NCBI GenBank assembly: GCA_934045075.1
Contig: OW203731.1
Span: 10,393,198-10,457,197, forward strand
Length of the DNA: 64,000 nt
Direction: 5' to 3'
Source of the DNA: Yponomeuta sedellus
Lineage: Eukaryota; Arthropoda; Insecta; Lepidoptera; Yponomeutidae
Shown here: positions 12,301-20,932 of the stretch, piece by piece
How positions within the stretch are numbered: the first letter of the stretch is position 1
Layout of the letters: every line of letters starts with the position of its first letter
Translations under genes and position numbers: made by a program
The notes under the pieces: generated by a model
What the model was told of the DNA's origin: nothing
Seen by the model: only the letters and a program-made list of their open reading frames with translations
Databases searched by the model: none

Positions 12301-15300
12301 TGACGTTATTGGAAGGTGTGAGGAAGCCGTTTGGATGAGAAGCTGACAATCATCTCCAAGCTCAAACACATCGAATACTAATAATAATAGTGAAATTATA
12401 GTCACTAAGCTCCTTGAGGATTCTAAGAGTAATCTGAGCTATTCGCAAAGCATGAAAGCTAAGAGGTTGCTACTGCGCTTTAGGGATATCTTCTCTGACG
12501 AAGGAAATCCTGGAAGAACATCGTTAGTTCAGCACAAAATCGACACCGGACAGGAGCGGCCTATTCGTCAGCGAGCGAGGCGCATACCGATTGCCAAAGA
12601 AAAGGTAGTACAAGACTTGTTGGAAGACATGAAGAGAAACAAGATTATAGAACCTTCTGCTAGCCCATGGTGTTCTCCCGTAGTGTTGGTAAAGAAGAAA
12701 GATGGAACCACAAGGTTCTGTGTAGACTATCGACGGCTTAATGATGTGACGAAAAAGGATAGTTATCCACTGCCACGAATAGACGATACCCTAGACACTG
12801 AGTGGCATGAAATGGTTCTCGACGTTAGATCTGAAATCCGGATACTGGCAAGTGGAAATTGATCCGAGGGATCTGAAATCCGGATACTGGCAAGTGGAAA
12901 TTGATCCGAGGGAAAAGAGAAGTTTGCTTTTTCAACTGGTAAAGGTCTATGGCAATTTATCGTGATGCCTTTTGGATTGTGCAACGCGCCAGCTACATTC
13001 GAACGACTTATGGAGTGCGTACTGGCAGGATTAGTTGGGGAAGCCTGCCTTGTCTACTTGGATGACGTCATAATCATGGGAACAGATTTTGAGGACCACT
13101 TACAAAATCTAGAGCAAGTTTTTAAGAAGAATGGGAGCAAACTTAAAGTTAAATCCGAAGAAATGCAGTTTATTTAAGAACAAGGTTAGCTATCTCGGCC
13201 ATGTGATAACCAGCGAAGGCATACAGACCGATCCAGCCAAAATCGAAGCAGTGCAAAATGGCCTACTCCCAAAGACAAGACTGAAGTGCGAGCATTTTCG
13301 ATACAATGGCTCCCACTACCAGTAAAGACGTTCACCGTAGGTCCGGACCTACGGTCCCGGTGTGAGTTTAAGGGGTTTCTGTTTCGCTGTGGGAGTCCCG
13401 GTAGGGCTTCAGGACAGTCGGAGGGGATCCCGATCTGTAGAGGGTTGAGAAACAGGCGAGGGCACATCGGCTGATCGCCGGAAGCGGTACAGGGGTCCGC
13501 CTCTGTGGGCCCATCCGAGGTTAGCCGATGCCGCTCACGAAATGTCCTAGGGCACGGCATGTTGGTTTCCCGATAGTAGCCGGCCTAGGACATCTCGTGT
13601 GCCCGCCTTAGCCTCTGGGTGCAGGCACGTTGGGGTTCCCGATGGTGGCCACACCCAGATAATAGGGAATCTTGAGAGCGGTATGTTGGGGATCCCGATA
13701 TCGGCCGCTCCAGGATCATTAAGAGTCATAGGTACCTCTCACCAGGAATAAGTACAGCAGTAGTTAAGTCGTGTGAGTGTCGGTGGTGTAACAAAGACAG
13801 TGATAATACAGGGACAATGGTTAAAACCAGTGGTAGGTTAAGTGAGAGACAATTTAAGTGTGTAGGGTTAATTATGTAAATATTAGGTCTGTGTGCATTA
13901 AATGGTGTCGGTTTTTGGGATCCAAGCGTAGTCATTTATGAGTAGTCCCCATAGGCATCCCTTTAAGCGCCAACCCGGGTAGTATTTCACCGGGTCGCGC
14001 ATAAACCTAGCCCCTCAGGCAGAGCACCTCAAGAGGTTAGTGTTACAATGGCGACACGTTGCCGCCGACACGTTACTAACGACAGACGGGCAAACAGTAG
14101 ACACCATCAGAAAAGCAGTAGTGGAAGAGATAAGGCGGGAAGAACAAGTACAACCGAAGGAAACTGTCATAGAAGAAGATACAGAAGAATTTACTGAAGC
14201 CATGACAAATATGGAGAAAACCTCGATCACCGTGCTCACCAACATGGATCTGGTGTTCGACATCGGGGAAGATCCAGTTGAATTCCTGGAAAGGTTGGAA
14301 GAACTAATAAAAATAAACGATACGAAGCCTGATGCAGCACTAGCCGTATTGCCAAAAGTTCTCAAAGGGAAAGCGCTCCTATGGCATAGAAACAACAGCT
14401 CACAGTGGAAATCCTTTGCAGAATTTACAGAAGAGTTTAAAGAATATTACTTCCCAAGAAATTTCGAAACGACGATTATACTAAAGTCAGAAGCGTGTGA
14501 AGTAGATAATTAAAATACAGTGTTACGATAGACATACATAATTACCTATTTATAAAAACCTATAAAAGTCAGAGTCAGTCGGAGAACTTAACATTGTACT
14601 CAGGGAAGTCATCGAGTGCGAACCCCCAGCAAAATAAAAATAATCGCGAAGAAATTAGTGAAATACTTGCATATCTAAATAAACAGAACCTGAAGTTGCG
14701 AGGGAAACAAATGCCAACTTCCTGGATTTACGCCCTGAAGAAGGACGAACTGACCAGAGTAGCAAGAGAAAAAGGCATAAACCTAGCCCCTCAGGCAGAG
14801 CACCTCAAGAGGTTAGTGTTACAATGGCATAGCAGGGCTATGCTCATATTATAGACGGTTTGTTAAGGGATTCTCTGAAATTGCCAAGCCTTTACATAGA
14901 CTGACTGAAGACAAGCAGTCATTTCATTGGGATGACACATGTGAGAGTTCATTTCAAAAATTAAGAAAATGTCTTTGCGAGACCCCAATCTTGGGATTTC
15001 CACAGCCTAACGGCCAATTCATTGTTGACACTGACGCCAGTAACACAGCGATCGGAGGAGTGTTATCGCAGAAACAGGGCGACAGAGAGGTTGTGATGGC
15101 CTATTTTAGTAAATCGCTATCGAATCCTGAAAGGAACTATTGTGTGACAAGAAGGGAGCTCTTGGCTGTGGTAAAGACATTACAACACTTCAGCAAATAT
15201 CTCCTCGGCATGCGGTTTACGCTTCGCACTGACCACGCCGCCCTGAAGTGGCTGTTACAATTAAAAAATACAGAGGGGCAAGTTGCTCGATGGATCGAAC

Positions 15301-18300
15301 AACTGCAGGAGTACGACTTTAGGATTGAACACCGCAGCGGAAAGGCGCATGAAAATGCTGACGCACTGTCAAGAAGGCCGTGTCCGGAAGACTGCAAGTA
15401 CTGTGCCAAACAAGAGACCAAGGAACTGCCATTGAGATTGACAAGAATGAGTCCATCAAGATCTTGGGAAGATGAGGCGATGAAAGAAGCACAGGAAGAT
15501 GACGAAGATGTACGGCTCATTGTCGCGTGGAAGAAACGGGGCGAGGATAAGCCAAGATGGTGCGAAGTCGCTCCTACTAGTGTTGTCACCAAGGCTTACT
15601 GGGCTCAATGGGACAGTTTTATTCTTCAGAACGGAATACTTTACCGTAAATGGGAGAAACCTAACGGCAGAGAGTTCCATCTTCAGATAGTTGTCCCAAG
15701 AGATAAGGTACAAGATGTCCTTCGTGAAGTACATGACGGCGTGTCAGGTGGACATTTGGGCGTAAAGAGGACTTTAACAAAGATTCGAGAAAGGTTTACT
15801 GGCTCCATTGTCGAGAAGATGTGCAAGATTGGTGCCGCAAGTGTGCTACTTGCGCCGCGGTGAAGGGCCCATCAACTAGAAGCCGAGGTAATCTGCAACT
15901 TTATGACGTTGGTGCGCCATAGGAACGCATTGCAGTTGACGTGGCTGGACCGTTCCCAGTAACGGAATCGGGAAATAAGTATTTCATGGTAGTTATGGAT
16001 TACTTCACTAAATGGCCAGAGGTATTTGCCATACCCAATCAAGAAGCCACGACTGTTGCCTCCAAGTTGTTTGAGGAAGTAGTTTGCCGGTTTGGTGTGC
16101 CCTTGGAAATACACTCCGACCAAGGCAGGAACTTTGAGTCTCAAGTATTTCAAGAACTCTGCAAAATATTGGGAATGCATAAGACTAGGACCACCCCATA
16201 TCATCCTCAATCTGACGGCATGGTAGAAAGATTTAACCAAACACTTGAGAGACATTTAGCAAAAGTCGTTGACAGGCACCAGAGAGACTGGGACAAATAC
16301 ATACCGCCATTTCTTCTGGCCTACAGAACGGCAGAACATGAAAGCACGAAGGTAACCCCGGCGCGTGTAAATTTTGGCCGAGAACTGAGAATACCAGTAG
16401 ATCTGCTGACTGGAGGCCCTCCTGACGACTCACGTTCTCTACACGACTACATTTCCGAGTTACGTGAGAAAATGCGAGAGATTCATGCCATAGTCCGGGA
16501 AAACGGATTGGAGTCGAGTGAAAAGATAAGGACTAGGTATGACCGCCGAGCAAATACAAGCGGCTTCGGAGAAGGAGCACTAGTCTGGCTTCACAATGTA
16601 ACTCGACGAAAAGGAAAATCTCCGAAATTGCAGACAAGATGGGAGGGACCGTACAAAGTGGTAACTCGGTTAAATGACGTGACGTACCGAATTCAACGGC
16701 AGCCAAGAGGTGCACAAAAAGTGGTTCACATCGACCGCTTAGCTTCTTATCACGGCAGTAATGAAGATGCTCGGGACGAGCATCTCTAAGAGGGGAGCAG
16801 TGTCGCGGTCCTATCCCGAACAATCAAGAATAGAGCCTTCTAGAAGCCTATTGAATAGTCGCCGCATGCTGCGTTTTAGTAAACAATAAACGCTGCAAGC
16901 AATAATGACTCGTATGTCCACTAGCGTAAGGTTCAAAACTCTTTGAACGGGTTACTGTTCTAGAGCCCTTGCCGGCGGATATAAATAGCGGCCGCCGCGG
17001 CGCGTTGTCAGTTCCATTTGGAATAGCGAAGAGTGAACTTCGAGCAAACATACCTGCGATATGAGCGATAACCTACGACCTCAGCGATACTATTGGACTT
17101 CGATTGGACCTGCGATTGGAATCTACCTACGTGTGGACTTCGTGTCGTGAAGACCTGCAGACCAGACCCTGCGTGAATAAATCCTAAGAAGTTGTCATTG
17201 GCGTTGTACATCCAAATCCAGAACCCTAGCCCGTAACAATATTGTTGCACCAGCATATATAACCGCGCGATTGTAAGTATGTACCAAGATTTTGTGATAG
17301 TGTGTAGGTATAAGAATCGATAGTTTGGTGTGTTTTTTTCAGTGTAGTTTTCATGTGATATTGTGTGGTTAGTGTAGGCTTAAAACTAATAATAAAAATA
17401 TTCTTCGAAAAATCAATCATGCGCCAAAAATAAAGAACCGGTAGTAGTCATGCTTGAGTTGATAAATGTTGAACCTGTGCTTCGGATTTAATGGTAATTG
17501 ATGGAGAATTCTCTTCCTTCCGTATGTAGACTTTTCCATATTGTTGGACTATATTTAAATTTCTTGGATTTGACAAGTACTCTAGCCAAAAAATGTATTC
17601 GGGATCCCTTCGGAGTTAACTGATCTGAGATGCAGACCGGGGTGTCTCCAGCAGTGTTTAGACCCAGATTATTTGCACATAACCTTGTTTGATGTCTGAT
17701 ATGATATTGTTAGTTCAGTTGGAAGAGCGCTGCCACGGATAGCCAGAGGTCGCGGGTTCGAATCCCGGCATGGGTGGAATTATTAGCCTCTAAATAGGTT
17801 TTTAAAATTATAATAATAAATATTCATGGACATATTACACAGATCTCGTTAGCCCTATACTAAGTACAACTAAATGACTTGTGTTATAGGTGCTAACTCG
17901 ACGATAGATTTAATACAATAAATACAATATAACATCCAAGACCCGAGACAGACTAGAAAAGTTCGTTTCCTAGTTTGACCCGGCCGGGGATCGAACCCGA
18001 GACCTTCGGTTGTACAGTCAGCGTGCCAAACCGATGCGCCACCGAGGCCGTCCTTAATTATCCTTAGCACGGGTTAGTTCATTAAACAATAATATAATCA
18101 GAATACATTAGAATATCGCTGTACCCACATACAGCGATATCATTCTGAGGTAAAACCTAACTGCAAAGTAGGCACTCGGGCCTGCAAGTGATGCAAATTA
18201 CTTCGGCCAGATGTCGCTGCCAGTACGTAATACAGAGAGTATTGTAAAGAGGTTAGAAATTTCACTGATGCCGGGTGAGTCGCCCATTAACTCAGTTTTA

Positions 18301-19347
18301 AGAGCGCTGGCACGGATAGCCAGAGGTCGCGGGTTCGAATCCCGGCATGGGTGGAATTGTTAGCCTCAAATAGGTTTTTAAAATTGTCCTTAGCACGGGT
18401 TAGTGCATTGGGGCCGTTCAAATATTACGTAAGCAGATTTATTACAATCATTTACCCCCCCATCCCCCTTGTCAGCAAAAGTAAGCAAAGCTCTTACCCC
18501 CTCCTCCCATGCTTACGTAAACATTTTTCAATTAGAAATGTATTTTTTTTATATTGTAATTATAATGTTATAATTTTTAAAATAAGAAAATAGATTTAGG
18601 ATAAAGATTAGATTTTACTGATACAGTATTCAACATAGAGTAAGGGACAAAAATATTATAATCTTACGAACATAACAAACTTAAAAACGAATCAACGGTA
18701 ACACAAATGTTAACTTGCTTTGCTATGCTTACAATACGTCTACTTGCTATAGTATCCAAATACAAACGAATGCATTATTTGCGGGAATTTTTAAAAATGC
18801 GTTTCGTTTTCAAGCTTAGACAATGTGAGGGTTGCCATTTGTGTAAAAAAGTAAATAACTACCGATGACGTAATCATCATCTAGACTCCCCTACCCCCCC
18901 ATGTCATCCAAAATAAGCAAAACAAAGACCCCCCCACCCCCCCATAGTGCTTACGTAATACTTGAACGGCCCCATTAAAAAAATAATAAAATCATGTGGG
19001 TACAGCGATGTCATTCCGATGTAAAACCTAACTGCAAGTGATGCAAATTACTTCAGCCAGATGTCGCTGCCTGTACGTAATACAGACAGTATTGTAGAGG
19101 TTCGAAATTTTACTGATGCCGGTGAGTCGCCCCACAGTTGGAAGAGCGCTGGCACGGATAGCCTGAGGTCCCGGGTTCGAATCCCAGCATGGGTGGATTT
19201 TTTTGCCTCTAAATAGGTTTTTATAAACTTTTAATTTTCAGAGCACCCAGTCGTCGGAAAAATGAGGAGATTTCGTCGACAAGTAGTAGTGATGGCAAAC
19301 CGTCAACATCCAAACACAACAAAGTACCTAAATGGTTTAAGCAATAA
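3358..19347 (+). CDS. ASPSCR1: ASPSCR1/TUG homologue (UBX-domain tether protein)
   Basis: Eight exons: 3358-3438, 3603-3795, 3984-4203, 4563-4935, 5061-5255, 5488-5647, 6865-7051, 19242-19347. All introns are GT/AG and all phases agree, giving 504 residues (human is about 550). Residues 1-75 match the TUG N-terminal ubiquitin-like domain ([20 protein letters not shown], then [20 protein letters not shown]). Residues about 170-285 are an acidic, low-complexity linker. Residues about 360-437 are a UBX-type fold, and the chain ends in PKWFKQ. In mammals the protein tethers GLUT4 vesicles and binds p97/VCP, disassembling its hexamers. The start is chosen because the ATG at 3358 directly opens the conserved N-terminus. 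The last exon is separated by a 12.2-kb intron full of transposons. AATAAA-like signals follow the stop. Identity is firm; function in this organism is by homology. Confidence 0.93.
3861..3931 (-). mobile_element. SINE-A 3' fragment in ASPSCR1 intron 2
   Basis: Reverse complement of the tail and box-B region shared with the SINEs at 17.5-19.2 kb and 56-57 kb (GTCCTTAGCACGGGTTAG and the GCCTCTAAATAGG block). It breaks off inside the tRNA-like part. Confidence 0.7.
5950..6185 (+). mobile_element. tRNA-derived SINE (family B) in ASPSCR1 intron 6
   Basis: A tRNA-like head with box A (TTTAGCTGTTAAGGCGC) and box B (GGGTTCGCTTCCC), a body of about 120 bp, and a (CTAT)n tail. A body fragment of the same family (TTGCCTGGTTACCATA onward) sits just after the donor of exon 5 at about 5263-5330. 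It meets the RTE fragment on the opposite strand tail to tail. Confidence 0.8.
6189..6815 (-). pseudogene. RTE-type LINE reverse transcriptase, C-terminal fragment
   Basis: About 208 codons open on the - strand match the C-terminal end of RTE-clade reverse transcriptases: [20 protein letters not shown], then [26 protein letters not shown] and a terminal AQQWVDVG. The catalytic YADD region is missing, so this is a typical 5'-truncated copy. The 3' end at 6189 is followed by a short CTAT repeat. It lies inside ASPSCR1 intron 6, antisense to the gene. Confidence 0.8.
7052..7869. other. Start of 12.2-kb ASPSCR1 intron 7; no gene seen
   Basis: After the GT donor at 7052 the sequence is AT-rich. 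I see no coding frame and no clear repeat boundary up to the composite repeat at 7870. Confidence 0.5.
7870..8280 (-). repeat. Composite SINE-A repeat with alternative body, left copy
   Basis: Contains the SINE-A tail, a tRNA-like block with box B (GGGTTCGAATCCCGG on the - strand), and a second body of about 250 bp (AACTCCGAAGGGATCCCG, then GCATGACTACTACCGGTCC, then GGCGCATGATTGATTTTTCG). The same assembly occurs in the opposite orientation at 17370-17835, so the two copies form an inverted pair around the Gypsy element. Confidence 0.75.
8410..8517 (-). mobile_element. SINE-A 5' body fragment
   Basis: Matches, on the - strand, the block found just upstream of the tRNA-like part in the copies at 18.1, 19.0, 56.6 and 57.3 kb (GGCGACTCACCGGCATC, then CTGTATTACGTACAGGC). 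The tRNA-like part itself is absent. Confidence 0.7.
8935..9575 (-). pseudogene. CR1/Jockey-type LINE endonuclease fragment
   Basis: Read on the - strand from an ATG at 9573-9575. After one in-frame stop the frame gives [18 protein letters not shown] and [10 protein letters not shown], hallmarks of the apurinic endonuclease domain that opens ORF2 of CR1/Jockey LINEs, then [17 protein letters not shown]. The frame then decays. No reverse transcriptase follows, so this is a fragment. Its end lies about 50 bp from the Gypsy insertion site. Confidence 0.65.
9627..10091 (+). repeat. Gypsy 5' LTR (465 bp)
   Basis: Begins TGTCGCGG and ends CCGTAACA. TATA-like GGATATAAATAGCGG lies near 9857. Compared with the 3' LTR it has about 50 extra bp in U3 just upstream of the TATA box, lacks two short stretches of the 3' LTR, and carries scattered substitutions, so the insertion is not recent. 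Confidence 0.92.
10113..11639 (+). pseudogene. Gypsy gag, split by a 54-bp insertion
   Basis: Two open pieces, 10113-10709 and 10764-11639, are separated by an AT-rich insert starting GAATAGAATAGAATATA. That motif also appears at about 21722, suggesting a fragment of another repeat. The N-terminal piece is Thr/Pro-rich with repeated HQATP-like units, followed by a tandem 33-bp coiled-coil repeat ([12 protein letters not shown]). The second piece carries the capsid-like region and ends with a CCHC zinc knuckle ([14 protein letters not shown] at 11463-11504). Without the insert the two halves would be continuous. Gag packages the element RNA into particles in this family. Confidence 0.8.
11741..13262 (+). 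pseudogene. Gypsy pol, protease and reverse transcriptase, frameshifted
   Basis: The protease piece (11741-12346) has the aspartic site LDTGA and the family motif ILGLDFM. The reverse transcriptase starts at 12452 ([35 protein letters not shown]). A 2-nt loss near 12800 shifts the frame, and a 42-bp tandem duplication (12828-12869 and 12870-12911) repeats the [10 protein letters not shown] region. The frame returns at 12962 with [16 protein letters not shown] and the catalytic YLDDV. Another 1-nt loss near 13260 precedes the nested insertion. Domain identity is clear; no functional protein can be made. Confidence 0.82.
13299..14834 (+). mobile_element. Nested retroelement fragment with rearranged gag
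   Basis: Interrupts the Gypsy pol between reverse transcriptase and RNase H: the host frame ends at about 13298 and resumes at 14835. The left part (13320-13990) is non-coding with degenerate repeats of TTGG-TTCCCGAT-GGCC type. Then come a gag-like frame 14040-14513 ([25 protein letters not shown]) and a second frame 14594-14854 with [21 protein letters not shown] 53-bp direct repeat (14000-14052 and 14776-14828) encodes [18 protein letters not shown] in both. The second frame looks like the natural N-terminal part of the first, so the halves are in swapped order. A TATA and initiator-like stretch (CTATAAAAGTCAGAGTCAGT) lies at about 14561 before the N-terminal part. Confidence 0.65.
14843..16789 (+). 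pseudogene. Gypsy pol, RNase H and integrase, broken
   Basis: Resumes the host element after the nested insert. RNase H motifs: [45 protein letters not shown]. The integrase zinc domain starts [15 protein letters not shown], but a 1-nt loss near 15797 shifts the second half, and a TAG at about 15918 precedes the catalytic core. The core (15941-16789) is open, with [19 protein letters not shown] and [15 protein letters not shown] carrying the D,D,E residues, and ends near the purine tract before the 3' LTR. Confidence 0.85.
16801..17238 (+). repeat. Gypsy 3' LTR (438 bp)
   Basis: Pairs with the left LTR at 9627. It lacks the extra U3 segment present at about 9791-9840 of the left copy, and has two small insertions downstream of the TATA box. 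Ends CCGTAACA and is followed by the ATAT duplication. Confidence 0.92.
17370..17835 (+). repeat. Composite SINE-A repeat with alternative body, right copy
   Basis: Inverted partner of 7870-8280. It carries the same body, the same tRNA-like block (TTAGTTCAGTTGGAAGAGCG, then GGGTTCGAATCCCGG) and the GCCTCTAAATAGG tail. It has about 80 extra bp near 17475-17555 (TTCGGATTTAATGGTAATTG onward) absent from the left copy. A different SINE interrupts its tail. Confidence 0.75.
17840..18055 (-). mobile_element. tRNA-derived SINE (family C)
   Basis: On the - strand: box A (CGGTGGCGCATCGGTTTGG) and box B (GGGTTCGATCCCCGG), then a short body ending near 17840. It sits in the tail of the preceding SINE-A, whose last part continues at about 18055-18085 (CCTTAGCACGGGTTAG). 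Confidence 0.75.
18115..18409 (+). mobile_element. SINE-A copy with upstream body
   Basis: Starts at a hairpin (ATATCGCTGTA, loop, TACAGCGATAT), then about 150 bp of body, then a tRNA-like block (18292-18360) with D-arm and T-arm sequence and box B GGGTTCGAATCCCGG, then the GCCTCAAATAGG tail. The tail is split by the MITE at 18410. Because several copies share the body in front of the tRNA-like head, the body belongs to the element. Confidence 0.78.
18410..18973. mobile_element. 564-bp MITE with GGGGCCGTTCAA termini
   Basis: Inverted ends of about 26 bp (GGGGCCGTTCAAATATTACG at the left, GTATTACGTAAGCA form at the right) and a 3-bp duplication ATT in the SINE tail it interrupts (GCATT | ATTAAA). 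Both subterminal regions carry C-rich or G-rich tracts. No coding frame. A 3-bp duplication is compatible with PIF/Harbinger, but the assignment is tentative. Confidence 0.8.
19003..19230 (+). mobile_element. SINE-A copy abutting the ASPSCR1 last-exon acceptor
   Basis: Body from GATGTCATTCCGATGTAAAA, tRNA-like block 19135-19195, and the tail TTTGCCTCTAAATAGGTTTT. The tail ends only about a dozen bases before the AG acceptor of exon 8 at 19240-19241. Confidence 0.78.
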
Positions 19348-19610
19348 AAAATCATTTGAAAATAAAAAATCATTTTATTTTTCAGTCTCACGGTTAAAAA
19401 TGGCTAATTAAGTAATGAAACTAACTGCTCTATAAAATTAGTGGTATTTAATTGATCAAAATGGGTTCTGATGTAAGACCTGATAAATTTCACATAGAAC
19501 GAAAAATTCTGGGCCTAAACGGAACTCAAACCCGCGCCTAAACACTTAACCGCCGGAATTTTTCTTTCTATTAGATGTGAAGTTTGATTTATGACAATAT
19601 AGTAGGCATA

Positions 19611-20912
19611 TTATAGCTTAATAAATGATGGCAATGTACCAATTTTGATCCTGGAAGGTTTAATTTCAAAGTTGATTTCACTAGTTTTTATGTTGTCCGC
19701 ATAATACCTATTGTCTTTAGTACTTTCTTGTTCCATTTGCTGATTTTGATTAGCATGTGTAATATTAATTATAGTGGTATCCACCGCTTTATCATTTTGA
19801 TTCATTCCTCTAGCTGTTGCTTTCTTGGGTTTCTTTTTATGAGGATAGGGGCACTGCTTCTTCTTGCAAGTGCCATCACTTTCCATGTCGGGGCAAATAT
19901 TGATATGTCGTTTCAGACAATCAATCCCCTTGTCACAGTATCCTTTTAAAAAGTCCGAGCAAATTTTGGTATTTTCATTTAATTTAACATGAAGATAAGG
20001 ACAGTTCTCTTTAGAGCATGTACCTTTTAAATAAAAGAGACATGTTGGCATTTTTTTTGATGTTAAATCATGAGAGAAAAGGCAATTTTCATTGGAACAC
20101 ATCCCTTTAAGAAATTTCCTGCATAAAGTGACATGTTTTTTGTCATGGATGTAATCACAATGACCATGATCTTTTCGTAAACATCTTCCATATTTCCTGT
20201 ACAGTGGGCAAGGAACATTGTTCTTCTTTAGTTTTCCAATAGACCCTCTATTGTACTTAACATTTGTTAGTAGTGAAGGGAAGTTTGTTTTTGCAGTTAC
20301 TTTTCTTTGAATATTTGATCTTGGAGTAACAATGGTATCTATATCTTTAGATGTAGAAACTAATGACTGTTTAGTAAATTTATACTTGTTTATTTTAGAC
20401 ATAGATCGGTCTTTAAAATTATTCAATTGTATGTTAGAAAAAGTAAGACAAGTTCTGGAGAGTCTCTTTTTCACATCATGAACTGGCACAGATTTATATT
20501 TGTTAATAGCAATTGTACATTTCTTCCTTTCTGGGATGTCCTTCTTTGAGTGCCCTGGATGTTCAGGTCTTATCAAGCTATACCTTGACTTTGATGATGT
20601 AGCTGAAATATTTTGGCCACCCTCTGGGCAGCTATTTGATGGAATGCTATTTGTATTTTCAATTTCATTCTCTGGGCAGCTATTTGATGGGATGCTATTT
20701 GCATTTTCAATTTCATTAAGTGATTTGATACATTTTTCACTATGTACTGCTTTTACAAAGTTAGGATTAACATGTATTTTAGGGTTTTGTGAGTTACCAC
20801 CAAAATTATGAAAAGCTGGATTGAAATGCATCATTCGCATTTCAATGGGTCTCTGCCCTTGTTCAGCATTGTAATAGGGGTTAATATACACCTTCTTACT
20901 GTGACTTCCCAT
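19611..20912 (-). CDS. ZC3H3: ZC3H3/Smicl-like protein with five CCCH zinc fingers
   Basis: 433 residues in one exon. The first 230 residues are basic and low in complexity, with a repeated SIPSNSCPE unit (about residues 77-100). Five CCCH fingers follow (about residues 236-365): CPLYRKYGRC..CDYIH, CRKFLKGMC..CLFSH, CLFYLKGTC..CPYLH, CSDFLKGYC..CLKRH, CPDMESDGTC..CPYPH. This matches ZC3H3, whose homologues act in mRNA 3' processing and export (Drosophila Smicl is CPSF30-like and binds Smad). Shorter than human ZC3H3 because the N-terminal region is reduced. The start is the first ATG in frame, 20 nt after the USB1 stop on the same strand. The frame is open further upstream through the USB1 terminus, so a spliced upstream start cannot be excluded. 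It converges with ASPSCR1, 264 bp away. Confidence 0.85.
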   Translation of the reverse strand: MGSHSKKVYINPYYNAEQGQRPIEMRMMHFNPAFHNFGGNSQNPKIHVNPNFVKAVHSEKCIKSLNEIENANSIPSNSCPENEIENTNSIPSNSCPEGGQNISATSSKSRYSLIRPEHPGHSKKDIPERKKCTIAINKYKSVPVHDVKKRLSRTCLTFSNIQLNNFKDRSMSKINKYKFTKQSLVSTSKDIDTIVTPRSNIQRKVTAKTNFPSLLTNVKYNRGSIGKLKKNNVPCPLYRKYGRCLRKDHGHCDYIHDKKHVTLCRKFLKGMCSNENCLFSHDLTSKKMPTCLFYLKGTCSKENCPYLHVKLNENTKICSDFLKGYCDKGIDCLKRHINICPDMESDGTCKKKQCPYPHKKKPKKATARGMNQNDKAVDTTIINITHANQNQQMEQESTKDNRYYADNIKTSEINFEIKPSRIKIGTLPSFIKL

Positions 20913-20932
20913 GTTTGCATCCAGATTGAATT

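Larger units (their letters stand above)
9627..17238 (+). mobile_element. Ty3/Gypsy LTR retrotransposon, degenerate, in ASPSCR1 intron
   Basis: A 7.6-kb element with two LTRs, a 4-bp duplication ATAT (9623-9626 and 17239-17242), a primer-binding region just after the left LTR (TTTGGTGTCAGAATTGGGG) and a purine tract before the right LTR (AAGAGGGGAGCAG). Domain order is gag, protease, reverse transcriptase, RNase H, integrase. It is inactive as it stands: gag has a 54-bp insertion, pol has several frameshifts and a stop codon, and another retroelement fragment interrupts pol. It lies in the same orientation as the host gene. Confidence 0.92.

Noticed and set aside
18292..18360. tRNA gene with a complete cloverleaf
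   Set aside because: The block recurs with the same flanking body and tail at six or more places in the window; it is a SINE head, not a tRNA gene. The same applies to 19135-19195, 56550-56620 and 57240-57312.
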